Below, one piece after another: positions 9,766 to 21,566 of a DNA stretch of 40,623 nt. The position numbers and the translations under genes are program-made. This DNA is from Asaia bogorensis. GTDB lineage: Bacteria > Pseudomonadota > Alphaproteobacteria > Rhodospirillales > CAMCUA01. The notes beneath the pieces are model-generated. The model was given only the letters and a program-made list of their open reading frames with translations, ran no database searches and had not been told where the DNA came from. How positions within the stretch are numbered: position 1 is the stretch's first letter; the number at the start of each line of letters is the position of its first letter. The DNA lies in contig CAMCUA010000003.1 in NCBI GenBank assembly GCA_945878455.1, positions 1 to 40,623 of the forward strand. The letters run 5' to 3'.

Positions 9766-11010
9766 ATGGCGCCGGTCAACCCGGTTCGCGGCACGCACGA
9801 CATCCTGCCCCAAGACATCGGCCGCTTTCGCCATGTCGAGGAAACGGCGCGCGACATTGCGCGGCGTTACGGCTATGGCGAGATTGCGACGCCGATCTTC
9901 GAATTCACCGATGTATTTGCCCGCACACTGGGGGATACCTCCGACGTCGTCACCAAGGAGATGTATTCCTTCGACGACCGTGGTGGCGAGAGCCTGACGC
10001 TACGCCCCGAAGGCACCGCCGGCGTCGTGCGTGCCTTTATCTCCAACGGGCTGACGCAAAACCTGCCCTTGCGACTGTTCTACCGGGGCCCGATGTTTCG
10101 TTACGAACGCCCGCAGAAGGGTCGGCAGCGCCAATTCCATCAGGTCGGCGTCGAACTGCTCGGCATCGCCGATCCCCTGGGCGATGCCGAGATCGTCTGC
10201 CAGGGTGCCGACCTGCTGAACGCACTCGGGCTGGGCGACAAGGTCACGCTGCACATCAATTCCCTGGGCGATGGCGAAAGCCGGGCCGAATACCGCCAGC
10301 GGCTGGTCGCCTACTTGGAAGGCTTTCGCGACCGGCTGTCAGCCGACAGCCTGCAACGCATCGACCGCAATCCGTTGCGCGTGCTGGATTCGAAAGACGA
10401 ACAGGATCGCGCCATCGTCGCCGAGGCGCCGATTCTAACGGACAGCCTAAACGACGAATCGCAGCGGTTTTTCGATGCCGTTCGGCGTGGACTCGACACT
10501 GCCGGAATCGCCTATACCGTCGATCCACGCCTGGTGCGCGGCCTGGATTACTATTGCCACACGGCCTTCGAATTCGTCACCGATGCCCTGGGCGCCCAAG
10601 GCACGGTGTTGGCCGGCGGACGCTATGACGGGCTGGTCAAACAGATGGGCGGCCCGCCGACCCCCGGCACCGGATGGGCCGCCGGCATCGAGCGGCTGGC
10701 CATGCTGAGCCTGGGGTCGCCGCCCGAGTCCAGGCCGCTGGCCATCGTCGCCCAGGGCGAGGCCCCGCAAAGCGCCGCTTTCGCCCTGGCGCATCGGTTA
10801 CGCCTAGCTGGGTTTTCCATCGACATGGCCTATAGCGGCAACATGGGCCGCCGCCTGTCACGGGCCAACAAGGTGGGCGCGCGCGCCGCCATCATCCTGG
10901 GCGAGGACGAACTGTCGCGCCAGGCGGTGGGCGTGCGCGACATGGAGAGCGGCATGCAGGAAGAGGTTTCCCTGGCTTCCTTGGAGACCTTCCTCGGCCG
11001 CTTCCGTTAG
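9766..11010 (+). CDS. hisS: histidine--tRNA ligase
   Basis: PVRGTHDILP, TLRPEGTAGVVRA, FRYERPQKGRQRQFHQVGVE, RGLDYYCHTAFEFV, AGGRYDGLV. Confidence 0.95.
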   Translation: MAPVNPVRGTHDILPQDIGRFRHVEETARDIARRYGYGEIATPIFEFTDVFARTLGDTSDVVTKEMYSFDDRGGESLTLRPEGTAGVVRAFISNGLTQNLPLRLFYRGPMFRYERPQKGRQRQFHQVGVELLGIADPLGDAEIVCQGADLLNALGLGDKVTLHINSLGDGESRAEYRQRLVAYLEGFRDRLSADSLQRIDRNPLRVLDSKDEQDRAIVAEAPILTDSLNDESQRFFDAVRRGLDTAGIAYTVDPRLVRGLDYYCHTAFEFVTDALGAQGTVLAGGRYDGLVKQMGGPPTPGTGWAAGIERLAMLSLGSPPESRPLAIVAQGEAPQSAAFALAHRLRLAGFSIDMAYSGNMGRRLSRANKVGARAAIILGEDELSRQAVGVRDMESGMQEEVSLASLETFLGRFR

Positions 11011-11016
11011 CCGGCG

Positions 11017-12363
11017 ATGAGCGCGCGCAGCCTTCCCGGCGTCAGCCGATATTTATCCATTGGCGCTCATCATCGCTCCAGCCCTTTGGCCCTGCGCGAC
11101 CGGCTCTTCATCGAGGATGCGCAATTGCCGGCGTTCTTCGCTGCGTTGCGCCAGATCGGCGTCGGCCAGGCCCTGGCGTTGTCGACCTGCGACCGAGTGG
11201 AGGTCTTGGTCGCCGACAGCGACCCAGAAAGCGCCGGCGAGCGCATTGTCGCCGCCCTCGCCCACCATGCCGGCATGGCGGAGACGGAATTGGCCGGGCA
11301 CCTTTACCGGCTGTACGACGACGATGCCGTAAGGCATGTCGCCATGGTCGCCGCATCGTTGGACAGCCAGATCGTCGGCGAGCCGCAGGTGCTGGGCCAG
11401 ATCAAGGCCAGCCACCGGCTGGCCCGCGACGCCGGCATGACCGGCACTGAAATCGAGGCCCTGCTGCAAGCCGCTTATGGCGCCGCCAAGCGGGTACGCA
11501 GCGAGACGGCCATCGGCGAGCGCCCTGTGTCCATGGCCGCCGCCGCCGTGCAGATCGCCCGCGAGGTGCATGGCGACCTGGACCGCTGCCGCGCCCTGTT
11601 GATCGGCAGCGGGGACATGGGCGCAATGATCGCCGGCCAACTGCAGGATGGCGGCCTGACCGATCTGACCGTTACCCATCCACGCGAGTCGCGGGCGGAA
11701 GCCTTGGCGCGCAGCCTGTCCAGCCACACAGCCCCCTTCGACAATTTGGCCGAAGCCGTCGTCAATGCCGATGTGGTGATTGCGGCGTTGGGGACGCGCC
11801 GGCACGTTCTGACCGCAGATTTCATCCGATCCGCCCTGACGCGCCGGCGGCGTCGGCCCATCTTCATCGTCGATGCCGGCATCCCGGGGGACGTCGATCC
11901 AGGGGTCAACCGCATCGACGGCGCCTTCCTTTACAGCATGGACGATCTGGAACGGGTCGCCATGGAAGGCCGTACTTCAAGGGGTGCCGAAATGGACACC
12001 GCGGGGCGCATCGTCGAGGCCGAGGTCGCCAGCTTCCTGCGCGGCCGGGCGGAACGGGCGGCCGTTCCAGTGTTGAGCCAGTTGCGCGCCCACTTCGAGG
12101 ATACCCGCGGGCAGGTTCTGACGGTGGCCGGCGGCGACGCCGACAAGGCGACACGCCTGCTGATCAACCGCCTACTGCACGGCCCGTCGGAAGCATTGCG
12201 CGATCTGGCGGCGATGGACTTGGCGGGAAATAGCGGGCACCAAGACGCCCTGACCTGGGAGGTCGCGGAACGCATGTTGCGGCGACTATTTCGCCTGAGC
12301 GACGATGCCGACCAAGGACAAGATCGCGACACCGGCAGGACGGAGAGGGGAGAGCGCGAGTGA
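11017..12363 (+). CDS. hemA: glutamyl-tRNA reductase (divergent)
   Basis: Co-linear with Glu[11 protein letters not shown] (catalytic Cys), [76 protein letters not shown]. Confidence 0.9.
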   Translation: MSARSLPGVSRYLSIGAHHRSSPLALRDRLFIEDAQLPAFFAALRQIGVGQALALSTCDRVEVLVADSDPESAGERIVAALAHHAGMAETELAGHLYRLYDDDAVRHVAMVAASLDSQIVGEPQVLGQIKASHRLARDAGMTGTEIEALLQAAYGAAKRVRSETAIGERPVSMAAAAVQIAREVHGDLDRCRALLIGSGDMGAMIAGQLQDGGLTDLTVTHPRESRAEALARSLSSHTAPFDNLAEAVVNADVVIAALGTRRHVLTADFIRSALTRRRRRPIFIVDAGIPGDVDPGVNRIDGAFLYSMDDLERVAMEGRTSRGAEMDTAGRIVEAEVASFLRGRAERAAVPVLSQLRAHFEDTRGQVLTVAGGDADKATRLLINRLLHGPSEALRDLAAMDLAGNSGHQDALTWEVAERMLRRLFRLSDDADQGQDRDTGRTERGERE

Positions 12364-13439
12364 GCACCCAATTCGACGGCAAGCTGCAACAACTTGTCGC
12401 CCGCTACGCCGAACTCGAACACCAGCTCAACACGCCCGACAGCGGCGATAGTTCCGCCTTCGTGCGCCTGTCCAAGGAATACGCCGAGCTGACCCCCATC
12501 GTCGGCGCGATCCGGCAGCTCAACGAAAGCCGCCGCGAATTGGCCGATCTCGACGCCCTGCTCGGCGATCACGCCACCGAGGCCGATATGCGCGAATTGG
12601 CCGGCAAGGAGCGCGACACCGCGATCCATCGCCTGCCCGATCTTGAACGCCAGGTTCAGCTGATGCTGCTGCCCAAGGACGAGGCCGATGCCAAGAACGC
12701 CATCCTGGAGGTACGCGCCGGCACCGGCGGGGAAGAGGCCGCCCTGTTCGCCGCCGACCTGTTCCGCATGTACCAACGCTATGCCGAGGAACACGGCTGG
12801 ACCTTCGAGACGATGGCCACCAACACAACGGGCATCGGCGGCTTTAAGGAGGCCATCGCCTCGATCAGCGGGCGCGATGTGTTTGCCCGGCTGAAGCACG
12901 AATCGGGCGTGCATCGCGTGCAGCGCGTGCCGGCCACCGAGGCGAGCGGGCGCATTCATACCTCCGCGGCGACCGTCGCCGTTTTGCCGGAGGCCGAGGA
13001 GGTCGATGTCGTACTCAACGACAAGGACCTGCGCATCGATGTCTACCGGTCGAGCGGACCGGGCGGCCAATCGGTGAACACCACCGACAGCGCCGTGCGC
13101 ATCACCCATTTGCCGACCGGTATCGTCGTCACCCAGCAGGACGAAAAATCGCAACACAAGAACAAGGCCAAGGCGCTGAAAATCTTGCGCGCACGCATCT
13201 ACGAGCGCCAGCGCGAGGAACTCGACGCGGTTCGATCCGCATCGCGGCGCAGCCAAGTCGGCTCGGGCGACCGCTCGGAACGCATCCGCACCTATAATTT
13301 CCCCCAGGGTCGGGTCACCGACCATCGCATCAACCTGACGCTCTACAAGCTCGATCGCGTCATGGACGGCGAGATGGACGAACTGATCGACGCGCTATCA
13401 GCCGAAGAACAGGCCGCCCGGCTGGCCGACGTGCAATGA
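12360..13439 (+). CDS. prfA: peptide chain release factor 1
   Basis: GTG start overlapping the hemA stop; [30 protein letters not shown] (PxT motif PAT), [21 protein letters not shown] (GGQ). Confidence 0.97.
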   Translation: MSTQFDGKLQQLVARYAELEHQLNTPDSGDSSAFVRLSKEYAELTPIVGAIRQLNESRRELADLDALLGDHATEADMRELAGKERDTAIHRLPDLERQVQLMLLPKDEADAKNAILEVRAGTGGEEAALFAADLFRMYQRYAEEHGWTFETMATNTTGIGGFKEAIASISGRDVFARLKHESGVHRVQRVPATEASGRIHTSAATVAVLPEAEEVDVVLNDKDLRIDVYRSSGPGGQSVNTTDSAVRITHLPTGIVVTQQDEKSQHKNKAKALKILRARIYERQREELDAVRSASRRSQVGSGDRSERIRTYNFPQGRVTDHRINLTLYKLDRVMDGEMDELIDALSAEEQAARLADVQ

Positions 13440-14314
13440 AGCCGGCCGCGATCGACCGTCTCGTGCAGCAGACCATCGGCGATGGCTTCGCCTGGGCGGT
13501 ACGGCGATTGACGGCGGCGGGCATCGACAATGCCCAGCTGGATGCCCGCGTGCTGCTGGAAGCGGCCATGGGCCGGAGCGGCGGCGCCATACTGGCCTGG
13601 CGCGAAATGCCCATGAACGACGATCAGTGGCAACGCTTCAGCACCGACATCTTACGGCGTGAGAGCCACGAACCCGTAGCCCGCATCCTCGGCGAAAAGG
13701 AATTTTGGGGCCTTCCGTTTCTTGTCGATGAGCATACCTTGGTGCCCCGGCCCGACAGCGAAGTTCTAATCGAAGCAGCGCTCGCCGCCTTTCCCGAGCG
13801 CGACGCCACGGCGCGCGTGCTCGACTTCGGCACCGGCAGCGGTTGCCTGCTGCTGGCCGTACTGGCCGAGCGCCCACAGTTCACTGGGGTCGGCGTGGAC
13901 ATCGCAGCCGGCGCCGCCGCCGTGGCGCGGCGCAATGCCGAACGCCTGGGGCTTGCAGGGCGCGCCGGCTTTGCCGTCGCCGACTGGGGCGCACCGCTGC
14001 TGGGGCGGTTCGAGCTGATCCTGAGCAACCCGCCCTATATTCCCGATGGCGACATAGCAACTTTGGAGCCCGAGGTGGCGGATTTCGATCCTCGCCGAGC
14101 CTTGGCCGGCGGCGCTCAGGGCCTGGACGCGCTGACCCAGATGGCTGCCTCGGCCATCGGGCTGCTCGCCGCCGAGGGTACGCTGATCGTCGAAATTGGC
14201 GCTTCCCAGGCGGCTTCGGCGGGGCGCTGTTTGGCCCGAGCCGGGCTGGCCGTTACCGGCATCCGCCACGACCTGGGTGGGAAGGAACGTTGCCTGATCG
14301 CCCGCCTTTTGTAA
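13436..14314 (+). CDS. prmC: peptide chain release factor N(5)-glutamine methyltransferase
   Basis: [42 protein letters not shown] catalytic motif; ATGA overlap with prfA. Confidence 0.95.
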   Translation: MKPAAIDRLVQQTIGDGFAWAVRRLTAAGIDNAQLDARVLLEAAMGRSGGAILAWREMPMNDDQWQRFSTDILRRESHEPVARILGEKEFWGLPFLVDEHTLVPRPDSEVLIEAALAAFPERDATARVLDFGTGSGCLLLAVLAERPQFTGVGVDIAAGAAAVARRNAERLGLAGRAGFAVADWGAPLLGRFELILSNPPYIPDGDIATLEPEVADFDPRRALAGGAQGLDALTQMAASAIGLLAAEGTLIVEIGASQAASAGRCLARAGLAVTGIRHDLGGKERCLIARLL

Positions 14315-14536
14315 AAAACTGTTGGATTAGCCACCCATCCCGTCTAGGTTTGCCCCTGCGGGTAGTCGAACTGGCCCATCGGCCGGGCGTCGAGAGCGCC
14401 GCAAGGTACCCATTTCATACGTTTCAACCGGAAGTTCCCACGTGGGATTCCGGCCGTGCCGGACATTCGGCGAGATATCGCCACCGACACATGACGTATG
14501 GCCCTGTGCAATCAGGCCTACAAAAACCCAGGTGCA

Positions 14537-15001
14537 ATGAGACAGTCTCCGAACAACAACATCAGACGGGTACGCACCCGCGGCAACGGCAAGCGTCACC
14601 CTTCGTCCAGGAACTTCCCCATCGAAAGCAACGGTCCGGACGTCAAAATCCGTGGCACGGCGCAGCAGGTCATGGACAAGTATCTTGCCCTGGCCCGCGA
14701 CGCCGCTTCATCCGGGGATCGGGTCATGGCGGAAAGCTATTTCCAGCACGCCGATCACTACCATCGGATTGCCCATAGCTTCGACAACGGACCCGACGGG
14801 CAGAATCGCCGCCCGCGACCCAATGAGCGCGCACCGGGTTCGCCGGACGGGCCACAGCCCGACACCGACGATTTCCCGGAAGGCGGCATGCACGACAACC
14901 GCCAAGGCGGCCAAAGTCGCATAGCCATGCACGATGTTTCGACGCATGACGACGACGACGACGATGGCGATGACGCGGATAATGACACCGCCATCAATTG
15001 A
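14537..15001 (+). CDS. DUF4167 domain-containing protein
   Basis: MRQSPNNNIRRVRTRGNGKRH...NGPDVKIRGTAQQVMDKYLALARDAASSGDRVMAESYFQHADHYHRI; position after prmC; Asp-rich C-terminus. Confidence 0.85.
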   Translation: MRQSPNNNIRRVRTRGNGKRHPSSRNFPIESNGPDVKIRGTAQQVMDKYLALARDAASSGDRVMAESYFQHADHYHRIAHSFDNGPDGQNRRPRPNERAPGSPDGPQPDTDDFPEGGMHDNRQGGQSRIAMHDVSTHDDDDDDGDDADNDTAIN

Positions 15002-15049
15002 CCGCCTAAACGGCCGCCTCGACGGGTTGCCGGTAAAGTGGGGACAGCG

Positions 15050-15814
15050 TCAGTTTGCCAGTTCGATGGTGTCGCCCATGGCGACGCCACCGGCTGACTC
15101 GACCCTGGCGTAGACGCCCAATTCGATGTGGCCGAAGCCCGCGCGCAGCAGCTTGGGCACGTTGATGTCGCGCTCCCCTGTCGCCGGATTGACCGTGGTC
15201 GCGGCACAACGGTCGATGCGCGCGGTGACGGTCAGCCGCGTGGCGCCGATTCTCAAGGTCTTGCCGATCCAGGCGAACTCCTGCCATGGCTGGGTGCCGG
15301 CCATATAAATATTGGCGCGAAAGCGCAGGGGATCGACGGGTTGACCGACAACCCGCGCCAGATCATCGACACTGGCAAGACCGATCAACGAAACCACCCG
15401 TTGTGCGCAGTCGGAAAACATGTGCCCGCCCGCGGCAGCGACCAGACGCGGCTTGCCGCCGGCCTCCGCCCCGAGATAGGCAGCGAAAAAATCCTCGATG
15501 ACGGCCCGGCCCAAGGGGTCGGACAAACGGCCATGGGCAACGGCATGGCCGGCCCGCCAGACTTCGAGGCGGTCGTCGGTTTCGTCGTAGCGCGTTTCGA
15601 TGGCCGCAAGGCGAGCGTTCAGCGCCAGCATCAGGAAATTGCGCTTCGGCATCCACGTCGGCGCCGTCGGGTCGATGACGACGCCGGATCGGGCCAGCGC
15701 ATAGCGGCGATCGCCGGGCATGCCGTCGCCCACCGACAGATCGACACGGTCCAAACGCTGTGGGCTCAGCCCCTTGACGGGATAGCGGAAAAGCTTGGCG
15801 ATGATGGCGGACAT
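15050..15814 (-). CDS. MOSC domain-containing protein (MOSC N-terminal beta barrel plus MOSC)
   Basis: MSAIIAKLFRYPVKGLSPQRLDRVDLSVGDGMPGDRRYALA; RFRANIYMAGTQPWQEFAWIGKTLRIG; RCAATTVNPATGERD. Confidence 0.85.
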   Translation of the reverse strand: MSAIIAKLFRYPVKGLSPQRLDRVDLSVGDGMPGDRRYALARSGVVIDPTAPTWMPKRNFLMLALNARLAAIETRYDETDDRLEVWRAGHAVAHGRLSDPLGRAVIEDFFAAYLGAEAGGKPRLVAAAGGHMFSDCAQRVVSLIGLASVDDLARVVGQPVDPLRFRANIYMAGTQPWQEFAWIGKTLRIGATRLTVTARIDRCAATTVNPATGERDINVPKLLRAGFGHIELGVYARVESAGGVAMGDTIELAN

Positions 15815-15866
15815 GCCGGCAATATCCCTGCTGGTTCCATGGCTGTCGATGGCGGCTGCCAACCGG

Positions 15867-15896
15867 CTTGCGCCGCCGCCGCCAGCAACCATATTA
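15867..15896 (+). promoter_or_regulatory. candidate sigma32 (RpoH) heat-shock promoter of clpB
   Basis: CTTG (15867-15870), 18-nt spacer, CCATATTA (15889-15896), about 98 nt upstream of the clpB start. Confidence 0.5.
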
Positions 15897-15993
15897 GGCG
15901 AGAAGCCCGACGCGACGAGGGGTAATTTTTCCACGCGGCATGGGCAACGACAGACAACTGTCCATCCATGGGCACGACGCGAACGAGGGAACC

Positions 15994-18588
<2,595 letters not shown>

Positions 18589-18610
18589 CGCAGGACAGGT
18601 GGCCGGCACC

Positions 18611-18634
18611 GGCGGCTCACCGCGGTGAGCCGCC
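18611..18634. terminator. 24-bp perfect palindrome between convergent clpB and NMO genes, candidate bidirectional terminator
   Basis: GGCGGCTCACCGCGGTGAGCCGCC equals its own reverse complement; lies between the 3' ends at 18588 and 18647; no T-tract. Confidence 0.5.
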
Positions 18635-18646
18635 GCGCGTCCTAGA

Positions 18647-19726
18647 TCAGCATCGCGACAGTCGGCTCAGCAACCCGGCCGCTTCCTCCGCCAGTGTCCG
18701 CGTGAAGGCAGCCGCCGGCATCTCCGGCGCCAGGGCCGCCGACTGCCCCGCCCACAGCGGCGAGAAATCCTCCTTGCCGGCAGCTTCGGATTGGGCGCGG
18801 AGCGGTGCGATGGCGCCGGTCGCCAGGGGAAAGGCCGGAGCCTCCGCGTTCATCGGCCCGACCTCGCGGATGAACCGGTTGAGCAAGCCGCGCGCCGGCC
18901 GGCCGGTGAAGACGTTAGTCAAGACCGTGGCGTCGTCGCGGGCATGGCGCAGCGCCTCGCGGTACAGAGTGTGGATGAGCGATTCGGGGCAGCGCAGATA
19001 GGCGGTTCCGACCTGCACCGCCGCGGCCCCGAGCACCAGGGCGGCGACCATGGTGCGCGCGTCGGCAATACCCCCTGCCGCGATGACCGGTACGCTGACG
19101 GCATCGGCGATCTGGGGAACCAGCGAAAACGTCCCAGGCTGTGCCGAGGTATCGTCCGTCAGGAACATGCCGCGATGCCCTCCAGCCTCGCAGCCCTGGG
19201 CGATGATGGCGTCGCAGCCCTCGCCCTCCAGCCAACGCGCCTCCTCGACGGTGGTCGCCGAGGACATGATCTTGGCGCCCGTGTCCCTTACTCGCCTGAG
19301 CAGCATCTTGTCCGGCAGGCCGAAATGGAAGCTCACCACCTCGGGCCGCAGCTCGACGACCAGATCGCAAAAAGCGGCGTCGAACGGCGCCCGCCCAGGG
19401 CCGACTGGGATCGTCGCCGGATCGATGCCGAATTCGGCATAGTAGGACGCCAGTCGGCGCCGCCATGTGGCCTCGCGGGCGGCATCCGAGAGGGGCGGCC
19501 GATGGCAGAAGAAGTTGACGTTCACCGGCCGCGCTGTCCGCTGTCGGATGATTCCCATCTGGGTGCGGAACTGATCGGGTGTGAACATCGCGCACGGCAA
19601 CGCCCCGAGCCCCCCGGCCTCGCAGACCGCAATCGCCAGCGTGGCATCCGACGAGCCGGCCATCGGCGCTTGCAGGATGGGCAATTCGATGCCGAACAGA
19701 TCGATGATACGTCGGTCGGGCCACAT
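18647..19726 (-). CDS. nitronate monooxygenase family protein
   Basis: FGIELPILQAPMAGSSDATLAIAVCEAGGLGALPCAMF; GCEAGGHRGMF; VPVIAAGGIADARTMVAALVLGAAAVQVGTAYL. Confidence 0.9.
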   Translation of the reverse strand: MWPDRRIIDLFGIELPILQAPMAGSSDATLAIAVCEAGGLGALPCAMFTPDQFRTQMGIIRQRTARPVNVNFFCHRPPLSDAAREATWRRRLASYYAEFGIDPATIPVGPGRAPFDAAFCDLVVELRPEVVSFHFGLPDKMLLRRVRDTGAKIMSSATTVEEARWLEGEGCDAIIAQGCEAGGHRGMFLTDDTSAQPGTFSLVPQIADAVSVPVIAAGGIADARTMVAALVLGAAAVQVGTAYLRCPESLIHTLYREALRHARDDATVLTNVFTGRPARGLLNRFIREVGPMNAEAPAFPLATGAIAPLRAQSEAAGKEDFSPLWAGQSAALAPEMPAAAFTRTLAEEAAGLLSRLSRC

Positions 19727-19841
19727 GGGTCGAACTCCAGAATCAGGCGCGGTAGGGTCCCTGTCACCATAACGGCGCCCGGCTAGCGGAGAAAGCCTGC
19801 ACTTCCCGTCGGCGCGGTCGGCCTGTAGGGTGCGTCGCATC

Positions 19842-20741
19842 ATGTCCGCCCCCTTCGACCGCCCAACCCTGCGCCGCCGCCGCGACCGCGCCGCCGCGAG
19901 GTTGGGCGATTTCGATTTTCTGCTGCGCGAGGTGGGCGAGCGGTTGCTCGACCGGCTGGCCGACATCCGGCGGACCTTTCCGCTGGCCGTCGACCTGGGC
20001 GGCCATACCGGGCAGCTGGCGGCTATGTTGGACGGGCGTGGCGGCATCGAGCGGCTGGTGACATGCGATCTGTCGCCGCGCATGGCCGCACTGGCGCCGC
20101 ACCCCTGCATCGCCTGCGACGAGGAAGTGCTGCCCTTCGCCGATGCCAGCCTGGATTTGGTGCTGAGCAGTTTCAGCCTGCATTGGGTCAACGACCTACC
20201 CGGCGCCCTGATTCAGATCCGCCGGGCGCTGAAGCCCGATGGCCTGTTCCTCGCCGCCATGGCCGGCGGCGAAACCCTGAAGGAACTGCGCTGGGCCCTG
20301 ACAGAGGCGGAAATAGCCGGGGAAGGCGGGCTGAGCCCGCGCCTGTCGCCGGTCGTCGATGTGCGCGACATGGGCGACCTGCTCGGCCGCGCCGGCTTCG
20401 CCCTGCCGGTGGCCGACAGCGAAACGATCACCGTTTCCTACGCCGATCCGCTGCGCCTGATGGCCGACCTGCGCGGCATGGGCGAGAGCAACGCGGTAGC
20501 CGAACGCCGGCGCACGCCGTTGCGCCGTGCCACCCTGATAGATGCCGTGGCGCGCTATCGCGAGCGCTATGCCGACGCCGACGGCCGTGTGCCGGCGACC
20601 TTCCAGATCGTCTACCTGACCGGCTGGGCGCCGCATGCCGAACAGCCCAAGGCCCTGCGTCCCGGCAGCGGCCAGACACGACTGGCCGAGGCCTTGGGCA
20701 GCGTGGAAATTTCAGCCGGCGAAAAGGCCCGGCCACAGTGA
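19842..20741 (+). CDS. class I SAM-dependent methyltransferase-fold protein, NDUFAF5/BioC-like
   Basis: FDRPTLRRRRDRAA..., AVDLGGHTGQLAAML, LVLSSFSLHWVNDLPGALIQIRRALKPDGLFLAAMAGGETLKELRWAL. Confidence 0.85.
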   Translation: MSAPFDRPTLRRRRDRAAARLGDFDFLLREVGERLLDRLADIRRTFPLAVDLGGHTGQLAAMLDGRGGIERLVTCDLSPRMAALAPHPCIACDEEVLPFADASLDLVLSSFSLHWVNDLPGALIQIRRALKPDGLFLAAMAGGETLKELRWALTEAEIAGEGGLSPRLSPVVDVRDMGDLLGRAGFALPVADSETITVSYADPLRLMADLRGMGESNAVAERRRTPLRRATLIDAVARYRERYADADGRVPATFQIVYLTGWAPHAEQPKALRPGSGQTRLAEALGSVEISAGEKARPQ

Positions 20742-20803
20742 CGCCACCTGTGCTGCGACGCCCCTGTATTGCCCGGGGCGGCTCCGCCCGCTAGGTTCGC
20801 CGC

Positions 20804-21520
20804 ATGCTGTATCCCACACCCCTGATTCGCGGCACGCTGATCAAGCGCTATAAGCGCTTCCTGACCGACGTCACGCTGGAGGATGGCAGCGTCGTTATCG
20901 CTCATTGCGCCAATTCGGGATCGATGCTCAGCGTCAATACACCCGGCGCCGAGGTCTGGCTGTCGCCAGCCAGCAATCCGGACCGCAAGTTGCGCTATAC
21001 CTGGGAGCTGATGCGCATCGGCGATACCCTGGTCGGCATCAATACCAGTCTGCCCAACGGCATCGTCGAAGAGGCGGTGCATGCCGGCGCCATTCCTGAA
21101 CTCGCCGGCTACGCCCGTGCCCGCCGCGAGGTAAAATACGGCCGCAATTCACGCATCGACCTCTTGCTGGAAGACGACCATCGGCCGCCGTGCTATGTCG
21201 AGGTCAAGAATGTCACCATGCGGCGCAACCTGAAGGATGGGCCCGTGGAGTTTCCCGACGCTGTCACCTCGCGCGGCGCCAAGCACCTGGAAGAGCTGAT
21301 CGACATGGTCAAGGGCGGCGCGCGCGCCGTGATGATGTACCTGGTGCAACGGCAAGACGGCAGCGCTTTCAGCATCGCCGGCGATATCGATCCCGCCTAC
21401 CGCGACGGCTTGCAGCAGGCCATGGCCGGCGGGGTCGAGGTGCTCTGCTATGCCTGCACGGTCAGTCCCAAGGCGGTGACCCTTGCCCGCCCCGTACCGT
21501 TGGCCTTGCACAGCGCTTAG
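20804..21520 (+). CDS. sfsA: DNA/RNA nuclease SfsA (sugar fermentation stimulation protein)
   Basis: LIRGTLIKRYKRFLTDVTLEDGSVVIAHCANSGSM, SRIDLLLED..PPCYVEVKNVTM, FPDAVTSRGAKHLEEL. Confidence 0.95.
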   Translation: MLYPTPLIRGTLIKRYKRFLTDVTLEDGSVVIAHCANSGSMLSVNTPGAEVWLSPASNPDRKLRYTWELMRIGDTLVGINTSLPNGIVEEAVHAGAIPELAGYARARREVKYGRNSRIDLLLEDDHRPPCYVEVKNVTMRRNLKDGPVEFPDAVTSRGAKHLEELIDMVKGGARAVMMYLVQRQDGSAFSIAGDIDPAYRDGLQQAMAGGVEVLCYACTVSPKAVTLARPVPLALHSA

Positions 21521-21566
21521 CCGACAGTTGTTTGCAATTGGCTGTCAGCGAACTTAGATTGTCGCC

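Noticed and set aside
11931-13325. 464-aa minus ORF
   Set aside because: Antisense shadow of hemA/prfA, both supported by clear motifs
18791-19786. 331-aa plus ORF
   Set aside because: Antisense shadow of the nitronate monooxygenase gene
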